A stretch of 34,268 bases of DNA from an uncultured Porphyromonadaceae bacterium (GCA_900548875.1 URMA01000026.1:1-34268), one strand, 5' to 3'; positions 23,954 through 32,441 are shown, counted from the stretch's first letter. Translations and numbers: made by a program. The notes: generated by a model from the letters alone, not told the origin.

Positions 23954-26419
23954 TTATCTTTCATGGTGAGTTTTACCTATAGATACGCCTGCAATAACTG
24001 TAGCACCACATGATTCTAATTTATTTTTGAAACGAAGCATTGAATTGCCTTTTGTAATTATATCATCAAAAAGAATAACATATTTATCCTTAAAAAAGGA
24101 TTCATCAAATTGCAAAACAGGTATTCCTGTACCTCCTAAATGTTTCGGTACAGCATCTTCTACAATTTGTATGTGTCCAAAAGCATTTTCCATGCCAGTA
24201 ATTCTTACAAGTCTTTCAGAAAAATCCCTATATCTTGCATCATTATTAATTCTCGATGCGGCTGGAATACAAACCAAAGTCAGTTTTGGCAAATCTAAGC
24301 CAAAAGTGTCTTGAAGTAATCGGGTCAATCGTGGAATTAAATTACTAAGAGCTTGTTCATGTTGAAGCAAATTTGTCTTCCCTGGAGTATTTTTGAAATT
24401 CCAAACCAACCACCTATCATTCCATTCTTCATTATTAGCTTCAAAATCACAGCTTGTCGGGTAATATGGCAGCAAATAGTTATATGGTAAGGTGAGGAAA
24501 AGTGTATCCCAAGATGAAACGCAACTTCTTAATGATAGTATTTCATTCTGTTTTCTTTGTTCTTCTTGCTGTCGTTCTTTTTCCTTTCGGATTTCTTCTT
24601 CCTCTTGTTTCCTTTTTTCCTCTGCTTTCATTTTGATTTCATGTTCTTTCGCTTTATTTAAAGCAATCATTTCCTGTTTATCGTACCCCTTTAATACAGT
24701 GATATAAACTATATCTGAAAAACAATTGAAACGTATCTCTTTAGAGCAATATTTCCTACAATATCTTTTAGCATCAAGAAGCATTGAAACATTCTCTCGC
24801 AATTGTTCATTAGTCGTTACTAAATCTATAACCACATACCTTACTTGGTCTTCAATAAATATTGGAGATTTTTGAACAAGAGAATGTTTTATACCTCTTT
24901 TATCTAATTCAGTCTTCAAGTATTTGAATTGATATTCTATGACTTCTTTCCTATTTTCAAGTCCTGTACAAGCGAATTTAATATATATTTCATCTTCATT
25001 TTTATAAATTTTCCTCAACTCCTCAATATAATTTACTATTTTGTCATAAATATGAGACTTATAACGAACTTCGTTGTTCAATAGTTGAGATGCCAACTTA
25101 CGATTCTCTCCCATTTTGGGATAATATGATGTATCTACACTTTCATCTTCACTAAATGAGTTATAAAACATTTGCCAAACTGTCAACTCTCCCTTTACTT
25201 CTTCACCATTTTCTTTGACTTTTGAAAAAGGAATATTATACTTATAACATCCCCATCCTGATAAAACGGAGTCTCTTAATTTGCGACATTTAGAATTAAA
25301 ATCAATCTGGGTTTGTTCCCAATTAGCGTAAAAAGCCGCCTCCCTTGCATAAATTTGAAAAATTTTTATTTCTTCTTCCCTTTCTACAACCTCTTCAATA
25401 GACAAGTCTGCACTATTCTTTCCATCATCATAAGAATAATATTTTTCCAATGCAGGAACTCCTATCGGATATTTCTTTTTAAGTTCGTCATATTTTTTAC
25501 ACGCATCATCTAAAGAAATTATCCTCATTTCATTATTAACGACATTCTCTTCCTTGGGGATTTTAGAGTATCTATGACCGTCTTCAAAGTATTTAGCCCC
25601 CAAAGGGTATTCCATCGTAATACGTTTGTATTCTGAATGAATAATATCATTAATAAAATCGTCTAATTGCGATAAATGCGCAACACAATATTCTTCCACA
25701 TTAGTTGTTACTAATTTGGAATCAACAAATTTCTTGTAATATGTCAAACGTTTTTTGTCACAAAGAACTTCATCTTCAAACTTTATAACGGTATCTTCTT
25801 TTTTTAAAGAAACTTCAATTTTACGTTCCTCATCAGCAAGCTCATATAAATGCAAATATAGTTTTTCATATTCTTCTTTATCCAAAGTCTTTATCGAGCG
25901 TTCTACTTTTTTCCCCGAATAAGGAGAAGAAGTATTAATGAAACTTCCAAGTCTATTAATACTATCAATATCAATATAGTCTAATACGGATTTTACCGAT
26001 TTATTAGGGTTGGTCTTTTGTTGTTGTGCCTGCTCTGCCTGTTTTTTTGCATACTTACTTTTTCTCTCACCCGGTAAAGTTACAGTGATACCAGGTATAG
26101 AAGATAGCCCAAGACGTTTTACCAAAGCATAAAAAGCATGGGGGTATTTTGACGCTGCATTGATTACTTCTTGCTTACGTTTTTCAAAAGCCTTTTCTTC
26201 TGCAATTTCTAGTTCTACCCTTAATATCTCAGATTTGTGTGTCGCAATATAATACTTATCATTATATGAGGGCGAAAAGTTATATGTTGAAGAAAAAGTA
26301 CCCACAATTTGCCTTCCTTTCCATCTCCGAAATGCTTCAGAATGGGAATTAATAATTTCCTCATAAGTGGATATTATCTCTGGGTTTAATATGCCTTTTA
26401 TTGCATCAAACAGCCCCAT
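23954..26419 (-). CDS. Large coiled-coil protein with C-terminal ComF-like phosphoribosyltransferase domain
   Basis: An 821-residue protein, third gene of the cargo operon. The last ~180 residues form a PRTase domain. The PRPP-binding motif is KYVILFDDIITKGNS (about 779-793), and an upstream CIPAASRINNDARYRDFSE (717-735) recalls ComF-type proteins. Just before it, residues about 585-630 are an extreme charged coiled coil (KRKQEEEEIRKEKERQQEEQ). The N-terminal ~580 residues have no family I can recognise: helical, with EKRKQEVINAASKYPHAFYALVKRLG and several conserved-looking aromatic blocks. In-frame start is the ATG at 26419, 2 bp after the HAD stop. Known PRTases act on PRPP and a base. What this one does is unknown. 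Confidence 0.85.
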   Translation of the reverse strand: MGLFDAIKGILNPEIISTYEEIINSHSEAFRRWKGRQIVGTFSSTYNFSPSYNDKYYIATHKSEILRVELEIAEEKAFEKRKQEVINAASKYPHAFYALVKRLGLSSIPGITVTLPGERKSKYAKKQAEQAQQQKTNPNKSVKSVLDYIDIDSINRLGSFINTSSPYSGKKVERSIKTLDKEEYEKLYLHLYELADEERKIEVSLKKEDTVIKFEDEVLCDKKRLTYYKKFVDSKLVTTNVEEYCVAHLSQLDDFINDIIHSEYKRITMEYPLGAKYFEDGHRYSKIPKEENVVNNEMRIISLDDACKKYDELKKKYPIGVPALEKYYSYDDGKNSADLSIEEVVEREEEIKIFQIYAREAAFYANWEQTQIDFNSKCRKLRDSVLSGWGCYKYNIPFSKVKENGEEVKGELTVWQMFYNSFSEDESVDTSYYPKMGENRKLASQLLNNEVRYKSHIYDKIVNYIEELRKIYKNEDEIYIKFACTGLENRKEVIEYQFKYLKTELDKRGIKHSLVQKSPIFIEDQVRYVVIDLVTTNEQLRENVSMLLDAKRYCRKYCSKEIRFNCFSDIVYITVLKGYDKQEMIALNKAKEHEIKMKAEEKRKQEEEEIRKEKERQQEEQRKQNEILSLRSCVSSWDTLFLTLPYNYLLPYYPTSCDFEANNEEWNDRWLVWNFKNTPGKTNLLQHEQALSNLIPRLTRLLQDTFGLDLPKLTLVCIPAASRINNDARYRDFSERLVRITGMENAFGHIQIVEDAVPKHLGGTGIPVLQFDESFFKDKYVILFDDIITKGNSMLRFKNKLESCGATVIAGVSIGKTHHER

Positions 26420-26421
26420 AT

Positions 26422-26919
26422 TTATCTTATTAAAGTTAGTATTTCTTTAGGATTAATAATTGCATGAGAATAACCAGAATGTAATAAGGCACTTCGTTCT
26501 TTAGTACCCCAAAAACAAGCAACACTTTCAATTTCTGCTGCATTAGATGCTTGGATGTCAATTGCTCTATCTCCAAAAGAAATAGTTTCTTTTGCAGACA
26601 CACCCATCATTTCAAGTGCTTTAAGCATAGGAGCAGGATGTGGCTTGACAGGTTGAGCATCATGATAACCTACAATATATTGGGCAGGAATATCATAATA
26701 CTTAATAAGCCGCTCAATATACGGACGTGGTGAAGTACTAACAATAGTTGTTTTAATATTATTCTTGCGTATAATCTCTAATACTTCTGCTATACCATCA
26801 TACATTGTTGTCTGAGGAATCAAATTATATGCTTGATTCCAATTTCTACTATGGCGTGATTCTTCCAAACAAGTAGTATCAACCAATGTTAAGTCCATAT
26901 CAAAAATTATATTTCTCAT
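26422..26919 (-). CDS. HAD-superfamily phosphatase of the cargo operon
   Basis: A 165-residue HAD hydrolase with all four catalytic motifs: DMDLTLVD (Asp7, Asp9) as motif I, VSTS as motif II, KPHP as motif III lysine, and GDRAID as motif IV. It belongs to the phosphoglycolate phosphatase-like branch with a small helical cap (SRNWNQAYNLIPQTTMYDGI). Such enzymes usually remove phosphate from small phosphorylated metabolites or nucleotides. It overlaps the DprA-like gene upstream by four bases (ATGA at 26916-26919) and is 2 bp from the PRTase gene. The tight coupling suggests joint action with the DprA-like and PRTase proteins, for example clearing or processing a nucleotide product. That role is inference. 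Confidence 0.9.
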   Translation of the reverse strand: MRNIIFDMDLTLVDTTCLEESRHSRNWNQAYNLIPQTTMYDGIAEVLEIIRKNNIKTTIVSTSPRPYIERLIKYYDIPAQYIVGYHDAQPVKPHPAPMLKALEMMGVSAKETISFGDRAIDIQASNAAEIESVACFWGTKERSALLHSGYSHAIINPKEILTLIR

Positions 26920-27893
26920 AAGTCTAATTGTAAGGTCGTTTGTTTAACTTCTCGCTTCGGAACTTTATAAGCATTCTCTATGAATCGAATAGCTTCATCT
27001 ATAGCTGTAGAACGAAGTGGGTGAGCTTTGCCATCTTTAATAAGTTCGATGTTACCTTGTACTTTGTCATGCTTAATATCTTCATATGTTTTGTATTCCA
27101 CAGCAAACAAAGGTTTTTTTGAGTTTATGGTTGCATTAACAGCGTGCATAGTTCCCCCCCTTTCTCCTGTTTGAATTACAATTGTAGCATAAGACAGACC
27201 TGCCTGTAGCCTATCTCGTGCTACCAAACTGTATTTTCCACAAGTTTGACCTATTGGATATTCACTAAGGAGAAGCCCTCCTTTAGTAACAATATCTTTT
27301 GCCAAATTAAGATTTTCTTTAGGATATATTGAAGCCCAATCTAGACCGTTAGCCAAAAAAGCTGTAGTCGCTCCTCCCACAGCTAAAGCCCCTTGATGTC
27401 CTGTAGTATCACATCCTATGGCAAGTCCAGAAACAATATTATATCCCCGTTTAGCAAATTCACTAGAAAAATGTTTTCCTGCCAATACACCATTGGCTGT
27501 TGGTTCTCTTGTACCAATTATTGCGATACCATGTTTCATTAAGACTTTTATATTACCCCGATAATACAGAATAAGAGGAGGGTCAAGTTTTCCTTCCTCG
27601 TCTTTACACGATTTCAGTATCTCTGGATAAGAATCCTCAAAGAAAGATATTATGCCTATTCCCTCTTGTTCGCATTGAAAAATGATACGCTTGGCTATTC
27701 GGTTAGCATCATCCAAATCTTCTTTTGTTTTGGATTCAAAATCTTTCCCTTTTAGAGTTTTCCAGAATCTATATAATTGGTCTAACGAAGATATGGGAGT
27801 TTGTATCTGTTGCGTTAGTTTTAAGATAGTCTTATTTCCAATACGTTTCAACTGTTGAAGCGTGAGAATCATTTCTGTTGACAAAGTAATCAT
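26916..27893 (-). CDS. DprA/Smf-like SLOG-fold protein of the cargo operon
   Basis: A 325-residue protein with the DprA Rossmann-like (SLOG superfamily) domain. Diagnostic blocks are IAIIGTREPT (123-132), IVSGLAIGCDTTGHQGAL (153-170), GGLLLSEYPIG (205-215), and RDRLQAGLSYATIVIQTGERGGTMHAVNAT (226-255). A helix-hairpin-helix-like N-terminal region (LQQLKRIGNKTILKL) precedes it. The C-terminal winged helix of housekeeping DprA is absent or replaced by a short tail. Classic DprA loads RecA on incoming single-stranded DNA during transformation, while SLOG proteins more broadly bind nucleotide ligands. The element-borne location and its partners argue against a housekeeping role. It is second in the operon, 52 bp after the XRE regulator. 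Confidence 0.92.
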   Translation of the reverse strand: MITLSTEMILTLQQLKRIGNKTILKLTQQIQTPISSLDQLYRFWKTLKGKDFESKTKEDLDDANRIAKRIIFQCEQEGIGIISFFEDSYPEILKSCKDEEGKLDPPLILYYRGNIKVLMKHGIAIIGTREPTANGVLAGKHFSSEFAKRGYNIVSGLAIGCDTTGHQGALAVGGATTAFLANGLDWASIYPKENLNLAKDIVTKGGLLLSEYPIGQTCGKYSLVARDRLQAGLSYATIVIQTGERGGTMHAVNATINSKKPLFAVEYKTYEDIKHDKVQGNIELIKDGKAHPLRSTAIDEAIRFIENAYKVPKREVKQTTLQLDL

Positions 27894-27945
27894 ATGATAG
27901 CGGTTTAATTGTTTACTATTGAACTATTTAGTAATAATACATAGT

Positions 27946-28146
27946 TTAAAAAGATTGTTTGTTGGGCAATAATAACTTCCGAACATCCACATCTAGAATA
28001 TCGGCTATCTCATACAAAACGGGTATAGGTGGTTGCACCTTATTTGTTACATATAGATTAACCATATTAAAACTTTTGCCTAACCTATGTGCTAAATCCG
28101 TTTGGGTGATACCTTTTACTTCTAAAAATTCTCTAATTCTATTCAT
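27946..28146 (-). CDS. Small XRE/Cro-type regulator of the cargo operon
   Basis: A 66-residue helix-turn-helix protein: IREFLEVKGITQTDLAHRLGKSFNMVNLYVTNKVQPPIPVLYEIADILDVDVRKLL. It is essentially only the HTH domain, as in small autorepressors. The start is taken at 28146 (MNRIREFLEVKG); an upstream start would place the palindrome of the promoter region inside the coding sequence. It is the first gene of the minus-strand operon regulator, DprA-like, HAD and PRTase. It probably represses its own promoter, whose spacer holds a 19-bp palindrome. Confidence 0.88.
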   Translation of the reverse strand: MNRIREFLEVKGITQTDLAHRLGKSFNMVNLYVTNKVQPPIPVLYEIADILDVDVRKLLLPNKQSF

Positions 28147-28172
28147 CTCGGGTTTTAATTTGTTCTTACCTA

Positions 28173-28205
28173 CAAAGGTACACAATTTAATTGTGTATGC
28201 ACCAA
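28173..28205 (-). promoter_or_regulatory. Promoter and operator of the DprA-HAD-PRTase operon
   Basis: On the minus strand the -33 TTGG (28202-28205) and -7 TACCTTTG (28173-28180) are 21 bp apart. Between them TACACAATTTAATTGTGTA (28179-28197) is a perfect palindrome with nine-base arms around one central base, overlapping the -7 box. This is a typical operator for the XRE protein encoded immediately downstream. Confidence 0.75.
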
Positions 28206-28542
28206 TAAAAGAGAAAAATTAAGTTCTTAACAGCTAATTTTTTAATCTATTTGTACCGCCATTGGTACATAAGCAGCTTAATAAGTAGATTTTTACCAGT
28301 ATATAATAATTCCCCGACAAGTCTTTTGCTGTTTTGCCCCCGTTCCGACAGACCTGCGGCAAAAGATAAAAATACCTTCTGACTGTTAAGTTTTTGTTAA
28401 ATATTCATCTTCACACGCATCTTCTTCCTATCCTCTCACTTCCTCAAAAAACAGCTTTTATACCCCTTTTCTCCCTTGCCGGATTTTTGTACCTTTATTT
28501 TCTTATATTGCTGATATTCAGTAACAAAAACTCTCTCATATC
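28206..28542. other. Right end of the nested element, no gene
   Basis: About 330 bp of AT-rich sequence with no believable gene. It holds TTTGTACC at 28250-28257, its partial inverted copy GGTACA at 28264-28269, and TTTGTACC again at 28486-28493. The same octamer is in the left end at 18450. Such copies near both ends are what arm-type integrase sites look like. The element ends at the CTCTCATAT repeat (28533-28541). Confidence 0.55.
28533..28541 (+). repeat. Right attachment-site repeat of the nested element
   Basis: CTCTCATAT matches CTTTCATAT at 18302-18310. From 28543 the traG codons resume in frame. The in-frame TAA at 28522-28524 shows that the traG 3' fragment has no long upstream extension. 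Confidence 0.7.
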
Positions 28543-29883
28543 AACTCGGTCGTGCGCCAGCTCCATGAGCAGGGAACGGATGTGGTCATGGTCGATACGG
28601 GAAACTCATACGAGGGACTGTGCGAGTATCTGGGCGGCAAGTATATCAGCTATACCGAAGAACGGCCTATCACGATGAATCCGTTTCGCATCAACCGGGA
28701 GGAATACAACATCGAGAAGATAGACTTCCTCAAGAACCTTATCCTGATGATTTGGAAAGGGTCGGACAGCCAAATCCCCGAAATTGAGTTCCGCATTGTC
28801 GAGCAGATAATCATAGACTACTATGATGCCTATTTCAACGGATTTACAAGATACACCGACGAGCAACGGGAGGTACTGCTGAAAAACCTGTTTGCGGCGG
28901 CCAGCCGAAAGAACCCAAACAAACCACCCAGAGAGGTGGATGAGATGGTGCGCAAACAGATAGAGGTGCTTGAGGCACGGCGGGCGGCCCTCAAAGTGAC
29001 GGAGCTGAGTTTCAACTCATTCTTTGACTACTCATTCGACCGTCTGGAGCAGATCTGCACCGAAAACGACATCACGACAATCAGCTACTCGACCTATTCG
29101 ACCATGCTGCAGCCGTTCTACAAGGGCGGTGCGTATGAGAAAATTCTCAACGAGACAGTGGATTCGGCACTGTTTGACGAGACATTCATTGTCTTTGAAG
29201 TGGATGCAATCAAGGAAAATAAGAAACTGTTTCCCATTGTCACACTGATTATCATGGACGTGTTCCTGCAGAAAATGCGCATCAAGAAGAACCGTAAAGT
29301 CCTTGTCATCGAGGAAGCGTGGAAGGCCATTGCCAGCCCGCTCATGGCGGAATACATCAAGTTCATGTACAAGACCGCCCGTAAATTTTGGGCTTCTGTT
29401 GGCGTGGTGACGCAGGAGATACAGGACATCATCGGCAGCGAAATCGTGAAGGAGGCCATCATCAACAACTCGGACGTGGTGATGCTGCTGGATCAAAGCA
29501 AGTTCAAGGAACGCTTTGACGAAATCCGAAAGATTATTGGTCTGACCGAGGTGGATTGCAAGAAGATATTTACCATCAACCGCTTGGAGAACAAGGATGG
29601 GCGCAGCTTCTTCCGCGAAGTGTTCATCCGCCGGGGGACGACCAGCGGCGTGTATGGCGTGGAAGAGCCGCACGAGTGCTACATGACCTACACGACCGAA
29701 CGGGCGGAAAAGGAGGCACTGAAGCTTTACAAGAAGGAACTTCGGTGCAGCCACCAGGAAGCTATCGAGGCATATTGCCGGGACTGGGATGCCAGCGGTA
29801 TCGGGAAGTCCCTGCCTTTTGCACAAAAAGTAAACGAGACGGGGCGTGTGCTCAACCTCCGTCCCGTGTATGAATCCAAATAA
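28543..29883 (+). pseudogene. traG: traG 3' part: C-terminal half of the VirB4-like ATPase
   Basis: Coding resumes as NSVVRQLHEQGTDVVMVDTGNSYEG, exactly where Walker A-flanking residues should follow, and continues for about 446 residues to the stop. The Walker B-like strand KVLVIEEAWKAI and the late TQEIQDIIG and NNSDVVMLLDQSKF segments are characteristic of TraG/VirB4. The first start codon is a GTG at 28552. If translated, this fragment would have Walker B but no Walker A, so neither half alone should be an active ATPase. The downstream tra genes follow at short spacing and may lose transcription because of the insertion. Confidence 0.95.
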
Positions 29884-29894
29884 GCATTGCAGCC

Positions 29895-32441
29895 ATGAAA
29901 CGACTACTCCTTATCCTGACCATCGCCTCGGTCGCACTCTGCCAGACGGTTCACGCCCAGTATTACAGCGTGAACTACGACACCCGTACCGTTGCGGCGA
30001 TGGTGGCCGCCTTCGGTACGGAAGCGGTCGCCGAAGGGTACTACCGGGAGCAGGTCGATGACATCCTCAAGCACTACACGGCAGCGGAGGTCGCTACCGC
30101 CGGGATATTCGCGGCCAAGTTCTTGGAGCATAAAGCCCTGAGCGACCTCGGCATCTGGAACAGCCGCACGGAGAACTACTACTACCGGCGCATCTACCGG
30201 ATGGTGGCGGAGAAAATCATGCCCAAGATATGGGTGGTGGCGAAGCAGATGCTCCATTCGCCGCAAACGGCTATCTATTGGGGCAGTTACCTGATGAAAG
30301 TCTGCGACGATACCAAAAGTCTGTGTATGCAGTTCGAGAGCGTGGTGACCAACAGCACGCTGACCTTTTCGGACATCGCCTTTCTCGAAATCAATCCGGA
30401 GATTGCCCCCTTGCTAAAGCTCTCCGAAACGGGAAACATCGACTGGCAGCGGATGATGGACAACTTCGCCCACATACCGGGCAACTTCACGCACGAGAAC
30501 CTGAAAAGCGACCTCGACAACCTTTATAACACGGGTGTCGGCCTTGCAACGGCAGGCATTGCCAATCTCGGTGACGCCCTGTTGCAAAGCAGCTCGTTCC
30601 ATGACCTGATGGGCGGAAAGGTTGAAGAAATCGGCAACCTGTATGAACACTACGGGAGTCTATTCGAGCAGGCGGAACATGACATCGGCGGCTTGCTGAT
30701 TGACATGGTGGGTGGTCCGGACAACGTGGCCGGTCTGTTCAACTTCAGCAACTACAACCTCACGGCATGGATGACCGACTACCTGGACGAAGCGATGGGG
30801 AACTATTACACGCAGCGGTGGTACATTGCCCGGCGTGACCAAGGGAGCGTATCGCTGTGCGACTACTATCCTCCGACGGACGACAACAGCATCCTGAACG
30901 GGGGCGCATGGGTGCGGTTCAACACGAGCGACCCGAATTTCTATCCCAACGCCTCGCAACGGGAACAGGTACTTGCCAACTCGGAAGGATATGCCGGTTG
31001 GTCAAGAAACCGCGTGCAGCAGTTGAACAACCAGAACGACGGGTTCAGCTACAGCATCAACTATTGGATGAGTGCCTATATCATCAGCAAGAAAAACAAG
31101 CAGACCCAAAAGGCATACGCATACGAAATCCATGTGAGCAAAAGCTGGAATAAGGAAGAAGTTGTCTATGAGGAAGTCTTCGATTCCTACTCGATGGACT
31201 TGAATACGTTTCGGGCGCAACTGAATGTCCGACTTGCGGAGTTCAACGAAAACGAGGACGGCTACACCTATTATATATCTTCCGGTACGCGGAACTATTA
31301 CCAAGCAACGGACGCCGCCAAATTGAAGGGATGCGAGAGCGTGACCATCAGCGTGACCTGTTCCGACGGGGTTACGCTCGGACAGGGCTCGACACAATAC
31401 AAGTGCCGTAAATGCGGCAGCTCGTTGAATGCCCACACCAAGGAGTGCGCCATGCAGACCTCGGTGACGGAAAACAACCTCGACCTTTCGGAACTGGATG
31501 CGCTGTTGAACGAGGCAAACAGCCAAGCGGCCAATCTTGAAGCGCAAATCGGGACATTGGAAAACGAGAACGCTGTCCTGCTGAAGAAAATCAGTACGGC
31601 GAGCATTGAGGATGCGGCGGCTTACCGACAGCAGTATAATGCAAACAAGACACGGATAGACCGTCTGAAAGGCGAACTCGCGGAGTGGAAGAAGAAACAG
31701 TCCGACTATGCTCAGGCGAAGTCGGAAGCCGCAGACGACAACAGCGTAGCGACGGATGACTATTACCGCATTCCAGCTATCATGCAAGACTGCAAGGCTG
31801 CCTACGGCCTGACATGGCAGGACGGCGGATCGTGGAACGGCTATTCGTATGTGCGCAAGGCGACAATGCCGAACATCAACGGCATCATCACATTCAAGGC
31901 TACGGTCTCGATTGCCCGCAAGCCGAAATATTTTCTCGGCATCAAGATTCACCGTGCCATCATCCAAATCCAATGGGAACTGACCTCGGTCTATACGGAC
32001 ACGCACGTCGCCGATGTGCTGACACTCGATCCGGGGCTTTCGGATGCGGAGAAAACCAAATTAGTGAACGACCGCATCGCCGAAATCGCCCGTGAACACC
32101 CGTCCTGCAAAATCACGACGGAATACGCCCGCAGCACACCGCTGGAGGAAACTCCGTCCGGCGACGTGTACCATCTGCTGTGGTCGAGCGACCGCCTCGA
32201 AATCGCGAGGGAGGTGGACAGCAGAATCACAAGGATATACGCCGACTTGGTATCGCTGGAAAAGATGATGCACTACAAGCGGAGCATCCTTGACGTGATG
32301 AAGGATGTGTTGCCCGGACTGGACACGGACGAAGGCCGCAGGCTGACGCTCGTGGAGGAATGCCATGACCGCTGGGTGGAGAGCGCACGGACGTTTCGGA
32401 ACGATGGCGGCAGAAACGGCGGAAAGGAGGTGCGGCCATGA
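29895..32441 (+). CDS. Large exported conjugation-operon protein of unknown function
   Basis: An 848-residue protein with a Sec signal peptide (LLLILTIASVALCQTVHAQ). The first ~300 residues are helical and Tyr-rich. The middle contains a zinc-ribbon-like motif CRKCGSSLNAHTKEC at about residues 503-517. A coiled coil follows (LNEANSQAANLEAQIGTLENENAVLLKKI, about 540-570), then a mixed domain with IARKPKYFLGIKIHRAIIQIQWELTS. It lies 11 bp after traG and overlaps the next gene by four bases, so it belongs to the tra operon. It may be an outer-membrane-side or periplasmic component of the mating channel. I cannot name a family. Confidence 0.7.
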   Translation: MKRLLLILTIASVALCQTVHAQYYSVNYDTRTVAAMVAAFGTEAVAEGYYREQVDDILKHYTAAEVATAGIFAAKFLEHKALSDLGIWNSRTENYYYRRIYRMVAEKIMPKIWVVAKQMLHSPQTAIYWGSYLMKVCDDTKSLCMQFESVVTNSTLTFSDIAFLEINPEIAPLLKLSETGNIDWQRMMDNFAHIPGNFTHENLKSDLDNLYNTGVGLATAGIANLGDALLQSSSFHDLMGGKVEEIGNLYEHYGSLFEQAEHDIGGLLIDMVGGPDNVAGLFNFSNYNLTAWMTDYLDEAMGNYYTQRWYIARRDQGSVSLCDYYPPTDDNSILNGGAWVRFNTSDPNFYPNASQREQVLANSEGYAGWSRNRVQQLNNQNDGFSYSINYWMSAYIISKKNKQTQKAYAYEIHVSKSWNKEEVVYEEVFDSYSMDLNTFRAQLNVRLAEFNENEDGYTYYISSGTRNYYQATDAAKLKGCESVTISVTCSDGVTLGQGSTQYKCRKCGSSLNAHTKECAMQTSVTENNLDLSELDALLNEANSQAANLEAQIGTLENENAVLLKKISTASIEDAAAYRQQYNANKTRIDRLKGELAEWKKKQSDYAQAKSEAADDNSVATDDYYRIPAIMQDCKAAYGLTWQDGGSWNGYSYVRKATMPNINGIITFKATVSIARKPKYFLGIKIHRAIIQIQWELTSVYTDTHVADVLTLDPGLSDAEKTKLVNDRIAEIAREHPSCKITTEYARSTPLEETPSGDVYHLLWSSDRLEIAREVDSRITRIYADLVSLEKMMHYKRSILDVMKDVLPGLDTDEGRRLTLVEECHDRWVESARTFRNDGGRNGGKEVRP

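Larger units (their letters stand above)
18311..28541 (+). mobile_element. Integrative mobilizable element (~10.2 kb) nested in ICE traG
   Basis: The element is delimited by the exact interruption of traG and the short direct repeat at both breaks. It encodes its own tyrosine integrase, HTH_17 proteins, a replication-like protein and a MobV-type relaxase, but no transfer channel. It would have to be mobilized by a co-resident conjugative element. Repeated TTTGTACC octamers lie near both ends. The right part carries an AT-rich cargo operon (regulator, DprA-like, HAD, PRTase). No terminal inverted repeats or transposase are seen, as expected for a tyrosine-recombinase element. Confidence 0.92.

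Noticed and set aside
26916..27893. Housekeeping competence dprA
   Set aside because: It lacks the usual C-terminal winged helix, sits on a mobile element with HAD and PRTase partners, and is AT-rich compared with core genes, so a core competence role is unlikely.
18302..28541. Group II intron or IS transposon as the traG interruption
   Set aside because: No reverse transcriptase or DDE transposase and no terminal inverted repeats. A tyrosine integrase and relaxase are present.
28394..28678. 94-codon open frame across the right end of the nested element
   Set aside because: Its first part is low-complexity Leu/Phe-rich from AT-rich DNA and its last part reads traG codons in a wrong frame. 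The real product is the traG 3' fragment in the neighbouring frame.
31002..32006. 334-codon frame antisense to the 848-residue tra protein
   Set aside because: Lies entirely inside a gene with signal peptide and operon spacing on the plus strand; shadow frame without motif.
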